Below, piece after piece: positions 1 to 6,441 of a DNA stretch of 7,911 bases. Location: assembly GCA_012735355.1 (NCBI GenBank), contig JAAYHP010000602.1, positions 1 to 7,911 on the forward strand, given 5' to 3'. The stretch is from Lysinibacillus sp. Its GTDB lineage: Bacteria > Bacillota > Bacilli > Bacillales_A > Planococcaceae. Numbering within the stretch: position 1 is the stretch's first letter; each line of letters begins with the position of its first letter. Position numbers and translations under genes: made by a program. The notes beneath the pieces are model-generated. The model saw only the letters and a program-made list of their open reading frames with translations, had not been told where the DNA came from and did no database searches.

Positions 1-576
1 ATATATGGCCGTTGGTAGAGTTTGGGTTTTCCCTGGTATATTCCCAGCAAACATTAATGTCGCTCCAAATTCTCCGAGAGCCCTGGCAAAACTTAAAATT
101 CCACCAGTAATCAATGCTTTGGAAGCTAAAGGAAGGGATATGTACCAAAAAACTTTCCATTCATTGGCACCATCCATTCTTGCAGCATCTTCTAAATCGC
201 GATCAATTGATAAAAAGCCCGATTTTGCAGATTGATACATGATTGGAAAAGAAACAACAACAGCGCTAATCACAGCAGCAACCCACGTAAACATTATCGG
301 TTGATGGAAAATCCATTCAATCGTTTGCCCTACTACACTCCCACGACCAAAAATGATGATTAATAAAAATCCTACAACCGTTGGAGGAAGCACCATCGGA
401 ATCATTAATACAGTTTCAACAATCGCTTTCCCTTTAAATTCCTTTTGTCCAATCATTCGTCCACAAAATGTTCCTATAATAATGACGAAAAACGTTGCAA
501 CGCTCGCTATTTTTAGTGATAAATAAATAGGACTTAAAAATTGTTCAGATAAAATATTATTGAATAGAGAATCCAT
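1..576 (-). CDS. modB: ModB, molybdate ABC transporter permease (3' end lies outside the window)
   Basis: Membrane permease of a molybdate (possibly tungstate) importer. The gene reads as 192 open codons from ATG at 576-574 and runs off the left edge, so the C-terminus is missing. Hydrophobic segments lie near residues 16-38, 52-76 and 93-113. The EAA loop that docks onto the ATPase is visible as EDAARMDGANEW (129-140) followed by LP at 148-149. The later RALGEFGATLMFAGN (165-179) is a hallmark of ModB and CysT-type permeases. Its first 20 bases overlap the end of modA, and an AAAGGTG ribosome site sits about 10 nt upstream inside modA, so the two are probably translationally coupled. The family call is secure. 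Oxyanion specificity rests on the neighbouring modA. Confidence 0.9.
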   Translation of the reverse strand, partial: MDSLFNNILSEQFLSPIYLSLKIASVATFFVIIIGTFCGRMIGQKEFKGKAIVETVLMIPMVLPPTVVGFLLIIIFGRGSVVGQTIEWIFHQPIMFTWVAAVISAVVVSFPIMYQSAKSGFLSIDRDLEDAARMDGANEWKVFWYISLPLASKALITGGILSFARALGEFGATLMFAGNIPGKTQTLPTAIY

Positions 577-1330
577 ATTGTTCAAACACCTTTATCGCCT
601 CATCCGTTTGAAGATATTTATAAAAGTCCTTCGCTCCTTCGTAATTTTTTGATTCTTTAATGACACCTAACGGGTAAACAATTGGTGAATGGGCACCTTT
701 TTCAAATTCTTCCACAATATCAACTTTACTTGATGTTAAAGCATCCGTTTTATATACAATGCCCGCTTCCACATTCCCCGTTTCGACGTAAGTTAATACT
801 TGTGTAACATCTTTTGCATAAACAATTTTTCGTTCTACCTTATTCCAAAGTTCCATACTTTCTAGCGCTTCTTTTCCGTACTTTCCTGCTGGAACAGTTT
901 CAACGATACCTATTGATATATAGTCTACCTCTTCTTTCGTTAAATCTTCAATACTATTAATCTTTTTATCTTCTTTCGGCACAATTAATACAAGGGAGTT
1001 TCCGAGTAAGTCCACTCCATCCTCTTTTGCAATTTTTCCTTCTTCAACTAAAAGATCAAATTTGTCTTCAGCAGCGGAGAAGAATAAATCTACCGGAGCA
1101 CCTTCTGAAATTTGCTGTTGCAACGAACCTGAACCACCATAGTTAAAATGGATCGTGACATTTTCATGTTCCTTTTCATAAGCAACTTTTATTTCATGTA
1201 AAGCATTTTTCAAACTAGCAGCTGCTGATACGGTTAATTCGATATTGTTATTCGTCGCGCTCTCCTCTGTTGAACAAGCTGATAAAACAATCAACAACAA
1301 TCCAATAGTAAGGATTGCTAGTTTTCTCAT
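557..1330 (-). CDS. modA: ModA, molybdate-binding lipoprotein of the ABC transporter
   Basis: Extracytoplasmic substrate-binding protein that captures molybdate or tungstate and delivers it to ModB. From ATG at 1330 the protein is 257 residues and starts with a lipoprotein signal peptide: basic RK, a hydrophobic stretch, and lipobox LSAC with Cys19 as the predicted lipidation site. The mature part has typical ModA features: AAASLKNAL near the start, NYGGSGSLQQQI, GAPVDLFFSA, and AGIVYKTDAL near the C-terminus. An upstream TTG at 1354 in the same frame would add 8 residues and overlap the ATPase stop codon, but I see no ribosome site for it, whereas AAGAGTGGAG precedes the ATG at 1330. The gene follows the ATPase closely and overlaps modB, so the three form one operon. 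A related oxyanion cannot be excluded as ligand. Confidence 0.92.
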   Translation of the reverse strand: MRKLAILTIGLLLIVLSACSTEESATNNNIELTVSAAASLKNALHEIKVAYEKEHENVTIHFNYGGSGSLQQQISEGAPVDLFFSAAEDKFDLLVEEGKIAKEDGVDLLGNSLVLIVPKEDKKINSIEDLTKEEVDYISIGIVETVPAGKYGKEALESMELWNKVERKIVYAKDVTQVLTYVETGNVEAGIVYKTDALTSSKVDIVEEFEKGAHSPIVYPLGVIKESKNYEGAKDFYKYLQTDEAIKVFEQYGFSIQ

Positions 1331-1350
1331 ATTCTCCACTCTTTTCCATT

Positions 1351-2433
1351 TCAAACAATACGTTTTTCAGTATTTTTATCAAAGAAATGTATTTTTTCAG
1401 TATTCAATGCAATTGAGATTTCTTGTCCATCTTCCAAAGAAATATCCGAACTCGTTTTTATAATAAAAGGCTGATTATTTGACGTGGTATAAATAAGCCT
1501 TTCTGCACCTAACAATTCTGTTTTATCAATTTTAACCTTAAAAGTTGACTCTTGTTTCCTTCTCGATTGTATTTGAATATCTTCCGGCCGTATTCCAAGG
1601 ATAATTTCCTTCTGTAAATCATAGTTTGCTAATACTTTTACCATCTCTTCAGGAATCGGTATCTTATGATTCCCAACGATACATTCTCTCCTATGGAATT
1701 TACATGTAAAAAAATTCATGCCTGGAGAACCAAGAAATTGAGCAACAAAAAGATTGTTCGGCTTGCGATATACCTCTTCCGGCTTCCCTACTTGTAAAAC
1801 TTGTCCATCTTTCATTACGACGATGCGATCTCCCATCGTCATCGCTTCCGTTTGATCATGGGTAACATATATAAACGTTTTTTCTAATTTTCTATGTAAA
1901 TTGATTATTTCATTGCGCATTTGAAAACGAAGGGAAGGATCTAAATTCGATAGCGGTTCATCCATTAAAAACAGTTCCGCTTTTCGCACCATCGCTCTCC
2001 CTAAAGCAACCCTCTGTTTTTCCCCACCGGAAAGTTCCATGGAATTCGTTGTTAATAAATGGTCTATCCCAAGTAAACTCGCTACTTGTTTTACCCGTTT
2101 ATCGATTTCCCTTTTAGGAATTTTCTGCATTTTTAATCCAAAAGAAAGGTAGCTATATACATTCATATGAGGATAAATGGCATAGTTTTGAAAAACAAAG
2201 GCAAAGTTTCGAGTTTTCGATGGAACATCATTTATCTTTTTTCCATCATAAATGATCTTACCTTCCGTCACCGATTCTAAGCCAGCAATCATTCGCAATA
2301 AGGTGGACTTGCCACACCCTGAAGGACCTACAATCACAATAAATTCATTTGGGAGAATTGTTAGATTAAAATTGTGAACAGCATAGTTATCTTTATATAC
2401 TTTCGAAATATGTAGTAATTGTAATTCAGCCAA
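1351..2433 (-). CDS. ABC transporter ATPase, MalK/UgpC/MsmX type, in the mod operon
   Basis: ATP-hydrolysing subunit expected to energise the adjacent ModAB importer. The protein has 360 residues: Walker A GPSGCGKST (36-44), Q-loop Q82, signature LSGGEKQ (134-140), Walker B LFLMDEP (154-160), D-loop SNLD (162-165) and switch His192. The C-terminal part from about residue 235 contains GIRPEDI (280-286), which I associate with the OB-type regulatory domain of MalK, UgpC and MsmX ATPases rather than with classical ModC. Translation probably starts at TTG 2433, with AGAGGAAG about 7 nt upstream. It ends in TGA just before modA. Position favours a molybdate role, but the family includes ATPases shared among several sugar importers, so I leave the symbol blank. 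Confidence 0.88.
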   Translation of the reverse strand: MAELQLLHISKVYKDNYAVHNFNLTILPNEFIVIVGPSGCGKSTLLRMIAGLESVTEGKIIYDGKKINDVPSKTRNFAFVFQNYAIYPHMNVYSYLSFGLKMQKIPKREIDKRVKQVASLLGIDHLLTTNSMELSGGEKQRVALGRAMVRKAELFLMDEPLSNLDPSLRFQMRNEIINLHRKLEKTFIYVTHDQTEAMTMGDRIVVMKDGQVLQVGKPEEVYRKPNNLFVAQFLGSPGMNFFTCKFHRRECIVGNHKIPIPEEMVKVLANYDLQKEIILGIRPEDIQIQSRRKQESTFKVKIDKTELLGAERLIYTTSNNQPFIIKTSSDISLEDGQEISIALNTEKIHFFDKNTEKRIV

Positions 2434-2501
2434 AAGATCACTTCCTCTAATTTAATGTAAAAGAGGCGTCGATAAAAATATATTAGGGATTTCCCTTGAA
2501 T
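2434..2501 (-). other. Short gap between ysdA and the mod operon, no clear signal
   Basis: This 68-base gap holds the TTG-proximal ribosome site of the ATPase gene and a small hairpin, AGGGAAATCCCT on the minus strand, followed by a mixed A/T stretch. Neither a convincing terminator nor a convincing -35/-10 pair is visible, so it is unclear whether the mod genes have their own promoter or depend on readthrough from ysdA. Confidence 0.4.
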
Positions 2502-2765
2502 TTATGATATAACATAATAGACGATGACGATATGAATCATTGCTAAAAGTGGAAATCCAAACGTAAATCGAGCATGTTTCGTTTTATGACGGAACACATA
2601 CATTCCTACTAAACCACCGCAAGCTCCTCCAACGATAGCGAGAGTGAATAACGTTTTTTCTGAAATGCGCCATTTGTTATTTTTTGCACGGGATTTATCG
2701 ATTCCCATTAAAATAAAAGAGATTACTGATAATGCTATTATATATATAATCAGTAGGTTATTCAT
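2502..2765 (-). CDS. ysdA: DUF1294 small membrane protein, YsdA-like
   Basis: An 87-residue protein of unknown function. Three hydrophobic segments are visible (about 3-21, 39-58 and 68-86). Between the second and third lies a Gly-rich stretch running into GMYVFRHKTKHARF (54-67), a pattern I associate with DUF1294. The ATG at 2765 has a strong AGGAGG site just upstream. Its place directly after rplT matches ysdA in Bacillus subtilis, which supports the name by synteny. It lies downstream of the intrinsic terminator that closes the infC-rpmI-rplT operon, so its expression would need readthrough or a promoter that I cannot see. The family call is firm; function is unknown. Confidence 0.85.
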   Translation of the reverse strand: MNNLLIIYIIALSVISFILMGIDKSRAKNNKWRISEKTLFTLAIVGGACGGLVGMYVFRHKTKHARFTFGFPLLAMIHIVIVYYVIS

Positions 2766-2780
2766 CCTTTTCCTCCTAAG

Positions 2781-2811
2781 AAAAAAAGCTGATAGGATTT
2801 AACCTACCAGC
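2781..2811 (-). terminator. Intrinsic terminator after rplT
   Basis: On the minus strand GCTGGTAGG, a 6-nt loop and CCTATCAGC form a 9-bp stem with one G-T wobble, followed at once by seven T residues. It begins about 40 nt after the rplT stop codon and ends the infC-rpmI-rplT transcript, at least in part, before ysdA. Confidence 0.9.
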
Positions 2812-2849
2812 CTTTATATTAGCTTGTCTTTATTTGAAATAAGAAATTC

Positions 2850-3209
2850 TTATTTGTTAGCAGCTTTTTTTGCTTCTTCAGCAAGTTGTGCGAAAGCCTG
2901 TGCATCGTTTACTGCTAAATCAGCTAACATTTTACGGTTCACTTCGATACCAGCTTGTTTTAAACCGTACATTAAACGGCTGTATGAAAGACCGTTTTGA
3001 CGAGCAGCTGCGTTGATACGTGTAATCCATAATTTACGGAAGTCACGTTTCTTTTGACGACGGTCACGGTATGCGTATTGACCTGATTTCATTACAGCTT
3101 GGTTTGCTGTTCTATATAAAGTGTGTTTTGAACCGAAATAACCTTTAGCTAATTTTAATACTTTTTTACGACGCTTGCGCGCCACATTTCCACCTTTTAC
3201 GCGTGGCAT
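2850..3209 (-). CDS. rplT: 50S ribosomal protein L20
   Basis: Primary 23S rRNA-binding protein needed for early assembly of the large subunit. In Bacillus it is also the repressor of its own operon, acting on the infC leader RNA. The product is 119 residues, the usual length. It has the very basic N-terminal tail ([16 protein letters not shown]), the central long-helix region with [20 protein letters not shown], and a globular C-terminal part containing [19 protein letters not shown]. The ATG at 3209 has an AGGAGG site 8 nt upstream. It is the third gene of infC-rpmI-rplT and is followed by a clear terminator. The L20-type leader upstream of infC is the expected feedback target. Confidence 0.97.
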   Translation of the reverse strand: MPRVKGGNVARKRRKKVLKLAKGYFGSKHTLYRTANQAVMKSGQYAYRDRRQKKRDFRKLWITRINAAARQNGLSYSRLMYGLKQAGIEVNRKMLADLAVNDAQAFAQLAEEAKKAANK

Positions 3210-3264
3210 ATGAATTCCCTCCTGCTATTCTCATCGAATATTAAATTTTTATTTAAACGTTCAA

Positions 3265-3465
3265 TTATTTTTTGTAAACAAGTAAAGTACGAATACGTTT
3301 GTAGTCACCAGAAGTCATTACTTTTGCTTTACGAAGGTGACGTTTTTGTTTCGTTGTTTTATTTGCAGCTAAGTGGCTACCGTAAGCACGGTCAAATTTG
3401 AATTAACCTGTACCCGTTCTTTTGAAACGCTTAGCAGCGCCACGATGAGTTTTCATTTTTGGCAT
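3265..3465 (-). pseudogene. rpmI: 50S ribosomal protein L35, full-length frame with an internal TAA at codon 21
   Basis: Small basic protein of the large ribosomal subunit. ATG at 3465 follows AGGAGG by 7 nt, and the frame encodes MPKMKTHRGAAKRFKRTGTG before TAA at 3405-3403. The same frame continues without a shift through [19 protein letters not shown] and [11 protein letters not shown] to TAA at 3267-3265. The total is 66 codons, the normal L35 length. Residue 21 is lysine in the Bacillus subtilis protein as I recall it (GSGKLKR), so one base change, AAA to TAA, explains the break. Intact spacing and good conservation after the stop argue against old decay. In the living cell the gene is probably functional and this is a sequence error, or the stop is read through. 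As written, only 20 residues would be made. Confidence 0.9.
3403..3405 (-). other. In-frame TAA inside rpmI
   Basis: Codon 21 of rpmI reads TAA within ACAGGTTAATTCAAA on the coding strand. The neighbouring codons still encode a recognisable L35, so this is a single-codon substitution and not a frameshift. Confidence 0.95.
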
Positions 3466-3495
3466 TGTATTTCCTCCTAAACCTAATTCTTTAAA

Positions 3496-4011
3496 TTATT
3501 TTTCGTTCTTTGGTGCAAGCACTAAAAACATGCTTCGGCCTTCCATCTTTGGCTTTTGTTCTACTACCGCGATGTCGGCACAAGCTTCAGCAAAACGATC
3601 TAATACGCGTTGTCCAATTTCTTTATGCGTAATTGCACGACCTTTGAAACGCAATGTACATTTTACTTTATCTCCTTTTTCAAGGAATTTAATAGCGTTT
3701 CGAAGCTTCGTTTGGAAATCGTGTTCATCAATTGTAGGGCTTAAACGTACCTCTTTCATATTGATGACTTTTTGATTTTTACGAATTTCGCGCTCTTTCT
3801 TTTGCTGTTCAAACTTAAACTTACCATAGTCCATGATGCGTGCGACTGGTGGCTTAGCTTGAGGTGCCACAAGGACAAGATCCAAGTTTGCACGAGCGGC
3901 AATTTCCAACGCTTCATAACGGGATTTAATTCCTAGTTGATCACCGTTTTGATCGATTACACGAAGTTCACGTGCGCGTATCCCTTCGTTTACGTAAATG
4001 TCTTTGCTAAT
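3496..4011 (-). CDS. infC: Translation initiation factor IF-3, starting at a non-standard ATT codon
   Basis: IF-3 binds the 30S subunit, keeps it apart from 50S and checks start-codon and initiator tRNA pairing. From ATT at 4011-4009 the product is 171 residues beginning (M)[18 protein letters not shown], matching the Bacillus IF-3 start. GGAGGTGG lies 6 nt upstream. The N-domain includes [11 protein letters not shown] and [18 protein letters not shown] lysine-rich linker follows, and the C-domain contains [33 protein letters not shown] and ends [11 protein letters not shown]. The frame stays open upstream to an ATG at 4095, but those 28 extra residues have no family counterpart and overlap the leader RNA. 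ATT starts are characteristic of infC and allow IF-3 to limit its own synthesis. It is the first gene of infC-rpmI-rplT. Confidence 0.95.
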   Translation of the reverse strand: MSKDIYVNEGIRARELRVIDQNGDQLGIKSRYEALEIAARANLDLVLVAPQAKPPVARIMDYGKFKFEQQKKEREIRKNQKVINMKEVRLSPTIDEHDFQTKLRNAIKFLEKGDKVKCTLRFKGRAITHKEIGQRVLDRFAEACADIAVVEQKPKMEGRSMFLVLAPKNEK

Positions 4012-4095
4012 AGAAATCCACCTCCAAGGTTGTGTCGCGAATACATGGTTTGGGATATCCCCGGTTGAACGGTACATTGATTCTGTTATGTCCAT

Positions 4096-4127
4096 AAAAA
4101 AAGACGGACATTCCAGAAGATGTCCGC
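4096..4127 (-). terminator. Attenuator terminator in the infC leader
   Basis: On the minus strand CGGACAT, an 8-nt loop and ATGTCCG form a 7-bp stem, extendable by a G-T pair, followed by TC and seven T residues. It lies about 85 nt upstream of the infC start. This is where the L20-controlled attenuator sits in Bacillus relatives. Confidence 0.9.
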
Positions 4128-4255
4128 CCGCTAGTTAAAACGCAAAAAAAGCGTATTAATTTTCATGTGTTAAAAACCTGTCAACAACCCTTTGCGTCGA
4201 ACCAGGTGAGAAGCGGGCAGCCTCTACTTCAACCACAAACAAGTATTCATAACCT
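4096..4255 (-). promoter_or_regulatory. L20-type autoregulatory leader of infC-rpmI-rplT
   Basis: The roughly 160-nt untranslated leader between the promoter and the attenuator fits the Bacillales L20 leader, where ribosomal protein L20 binds the RNA and favours termination. Visible structure: a 5-bp stem ACCTG/CAGGT (4207-4203 with 4180-4176) closing a segment with GACGCAAAGGG, and a long-range 7-bp helix GCCCGCT (4218-4212) with AGCGGGC (4132-4126). The 3' arm of that helix touches the base of the terminator stem. The assignment rests on position, the terminator and these pairings; I could not run a covariance model. Confidence 0.8.
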
Positions 4256-4260
4256 AAATA

Positions 4261-4289
4261 ATTGTAACACTCAAATGAATTGCTGTCAA
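4261..4289 (-). promoter_or_regulatory. Sigma-A promoter of infC-rpmI-rplT
   Basis: On the minus strand the -35 box is a perfect TTGACA (4289-4284). It is followed by exactly 17 nt and a -10 box TACAAT (4266-4261), one mismatch from TATAAT. Predicted start is near 4255. The -35 box begins 10 nt after the thrS stop codon, with no terminator between, so thrS transcripts can also enter the infC leader. Confidence 0.88.
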
Positions 4290-4298
4290 CTATAAATT

Positions 4299-6230
4299 TT
4301 ACACTCTTGCGTCTTTTTTGATGTCTTCAAGGAATTGATCGAAAGCAACTGTTTCAGAATCTTTCGAACCGTAGCGACGAATATTCACCGCTCCAGCTTC
4401 CATTTCTTTATCCCCTAATACTAACATGTAAGGGATTTTTCTCATTTGCGCTTCACGGATTTTATAACCCATTTTTTCTTCACGTAAATCGATTTCTACA
4501 CGGATACCTGCTTGACGAAGTTTTTCTTCCACTTCTTTTGCATATTCGAAGTGAACTTCATTCGATACAGGAATAACAACTGCTTGCACAGGAGCTAACC
4601 ATGTTGGGAAGGCACCTTTATACTCTTCAATTAAGAATGCCACAAAGCGCTCCATCGTTGATACAACACCGCGGTGAATTACGACTGGACGATGATGTTT
4701 TCCATCTTCACCGATGTATGTTAAATCGAAACGTTCTGGTTGTAAGAAGTCTAGTTGAACCGTTGATAATGTTTCTTCTTTACCAATCGCTGTTTTTACT
4801 TGCACGTCTAATTTCGGACCGTAGAAAGCAGCTTCCCCTTCAGCTTCAAAATATTCCAGACCTAATTCATCCATCGCTTCTTTTAACATGCTTTGCGCTT
4901 TTTCCCACATTTCATCGTCATCATAATATTTTTCTGTATCTTGTGGGTCACGATAAGATAGACGGAAGCGATAGTCAGTTAATTCAAAGTCTTTATACAC
5001 ATCTAAAATTAAATTAACAACACGTTTAAACTCTTCTTTAATTTGGTCTGGACGAACGAAAATATGCGCGTCGTTTAAAGTCATTCCACGAACCCGTTGT
5101 AATCCAGATAATCCACCAGAAGATTCATAGCGGTGCATCATTCCTAATTCCGCGATACGAATCGGTAATTCACGATAAGAATGCATACTGCTCTTATAAA
5201 CCATCATATGGTGTGGACAGTTCATTGGACGAAGGACGAGTGTTTCGTTATCCATTTCCATCGGTGGGAACATATCTTCTGAATAGTGATGCCAGTGTCC
5301 ACTCGTTTCATATAAACGTTTTGAACCAAGAACTGGCGTATAAACATGTTTATATCCTAGGCTAATTTCTTTATCAACAATATAGCGTTCGATAATACGG
5401 CGAATTGTTGCCCCATTTGGTAACCATAGCGGTAAACCTTGCCCTACTGTTTGAGATAACGTAAATAATTCTAGCTCTTTACCGATTTTACGGTGATCGC
5501 GTTCTCTTGCTTCTTCAAGCATTTGTAAGTGGTGTTTTAAGTCTTCTTTATTGAAGAAGGCTGTACCATAAATACGTTGAAGCATTTTGTTGTTGGAATC
5601 ACCGCGCCAGTAAGCACCAGCTAATGAAAGCAACTTAAACTCTTTCAATTAACCAGTTGAAGGAACGTGCACTCCGCGGCAAAGGTCGAAAAATTCACCT
5701 TGATAATAAATCGATACTTGTTCCCCTTCAGGAATAGCATCTAGTAATTCTAGTTTATATTCATCGCCAACTTCTTCGTAAATTTGACGAGCTTCTTCGC
5801 GAGAAACATTTTTTCGTTCAATTTCTAGATTTTCAGCAATGATTTTTTTCATTTCCTTTTCAATTTTTGGTAGGTCTTCGGCAGTAATTGGTGTTGGCGA
5901 ATCGATATCGTAGTAGAATCCACCTTCAATGACAGGACCAATTCCGAGTTTCGCCTCAGGGAATAAACGTTTTACTGCTTGAGCCGTTAAGTGAGCTGTC
6001 GAGTGACGTAAAATTTCAAGGGCATCTTCATGATCAGGTGTAATGATATCAATTGCACCATCTTCTTCAATCGGTGTTTTTAAATCAACATGTGCCCCGT
6101 TGATTTTACCAGCTAACGCTTTTTTACGTAGACCAGGGCTAATGGATTGTGCGACTTCTTCCGTAGATGTGCCTTTAGGAAACTCCTTAACTGCGCCATC
6201 TGGGAATGTTAGTTGTATTACTTCAGACAT
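4299..6230 (-). pseudogene. thrS: Threonyl-tRNA synthetase, full-length frame with an internal TAA at codon 194
   Basis: Charges tRNA-Thr and edits mischarged Ser-tRNA-Thr. From ATG 6230, with GGAG 8 nt upstream, the frame has 643 codons, equal to the Bacillus subtilis enzyme; an in-frame ATG at 6236 is too close to that site. Order: TGS domain (about 1-62), editing domain with HSTAH (76-80) and CRGVH (184-188), then class II catalytic core with zinc ligands Cys338 (RPMNCPHH), His389 (DAHIF) and His519 (VIHRG), and the anticodon-binding domain. TAA at 5651-5649 interrupts STG-x-LKEFKLL, where Bacillus subtilis has STGKIKEF. Everything after the stop is well conserved and in frame. The gene is essential unless a second synthetase (thrZ) exists, so a sequencing error or readthrough is more likely than true loss. 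As written, only TGS plus most of the editing domain would be made. Confidence 0.92.
5649..5651 (-). other. In-frame TAA inside thrS
   Basis: Codon 194 reads TAA within ACTGGTTAATTGAAA on the coding strand. A TTG codon follows directly (5648-5646) and opens a 449-residue frame to the normal end. No ribosome site lies at a normal distance from that TTG; the nearest GGAG is more than 20 nt away. Confidence 0.95.
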
Positions 6231-6292
6231 TTTCATTTCTCCTTTACTAAATTTGTTAAATTTCGGAGTTGATGCTAATCAAAAAGTCATCT

Positions 6293-6405
6293 GTTGATTT
6301 TCGTTTCGGGCGGACGCGCATCCAAAGCCCCCGGCTCGATCCTCCTGCGGGGTATCGAGCTTCGGGCTGTTCCCGGTGGAGTCGCCACCCTCTACTTAAA
6401 TCAAC
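6293..6405. repeat. 113-bp GC-rich palindromic repeat with inverted ends, in the thrS 5' UTR
   Basis: The element is bounded by GTTGATTT (6293-6300) and AAATCAAC (6398-6405), perfect 8-bp inverted ends, and is far richer in G+C than its surroundings. Inside are nested complementary arms: GCTCGAT/ATCGAGC (6334-6340 with 6354-6360), AGCCC/GGGCT (6326-6330 with 6364-6368), and an outer GGC-GAC/GTC-GCC pairing (about 6309-6315 with 6381-6386). From memory it resembles a dispersed non-coding palindromic repeat found in many copies in Bacillaceae genomes, with internal CTCCTGCGGGGT and a CACTTAAATCAAC-like end. I know no firm family name. It carries no gene and would depend on other functions to move. 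One end abuts the last T of the T-box terminator, so the transcribed strand forms a large hairpin ahead of thrS. Confidence 0.8.
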
Positions 6406-6441
6406 AAAATAAAAAGCGCCATCCCGATAAAGGGACGACGC
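6406..6441 (-). terminator. T-box-controlled terminator upstream of thrS
   Basis: On the minus strand GCGTCGTCCC, a 6-nt loop and GGGATGGCGC form a 10-bp stem with two G-T wobbles, followed by TTTTTATTTT. The 5' arm includes CCC, which also pairs with AAGGG of the T-box antiterminator, so the two structures exclude each other. Confidence 0.93.

Noticed and set aside
5..235. Plus-strand 76-codon open frame at the left edge
   Set aside because: It lies antisense to modB, whose minus-strand frame has clear permease motifs.
3210..3401. Plus-strand open frame opposite rpmI
   Set aside because: It is antisense to a clear L35 reading frame and has no family features.
4012..4095. N-terminal extension of IF-3 from ATG 4095
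   Set aside because: It has no family counterpart, overlaps leader RNA, and the proper ribosome site and N-terminus belong to ATT 4011.
4140..4154. ACGC/GCGT hairpin with a seven-T loop as a second terminator in the infC leader
   Set aside because: The stem is only 4 bp and the T run is in the loop instead of following the stem.
3403..5651. Reassignment of TAA as a sense codon in this genome
   Set aside because: modA, ysdA, rplT, rpmI, infC, thrS and dnaI all end naturally at TAA, so a general code change would extend most proteins. Only context-specific readthrough remains possible.
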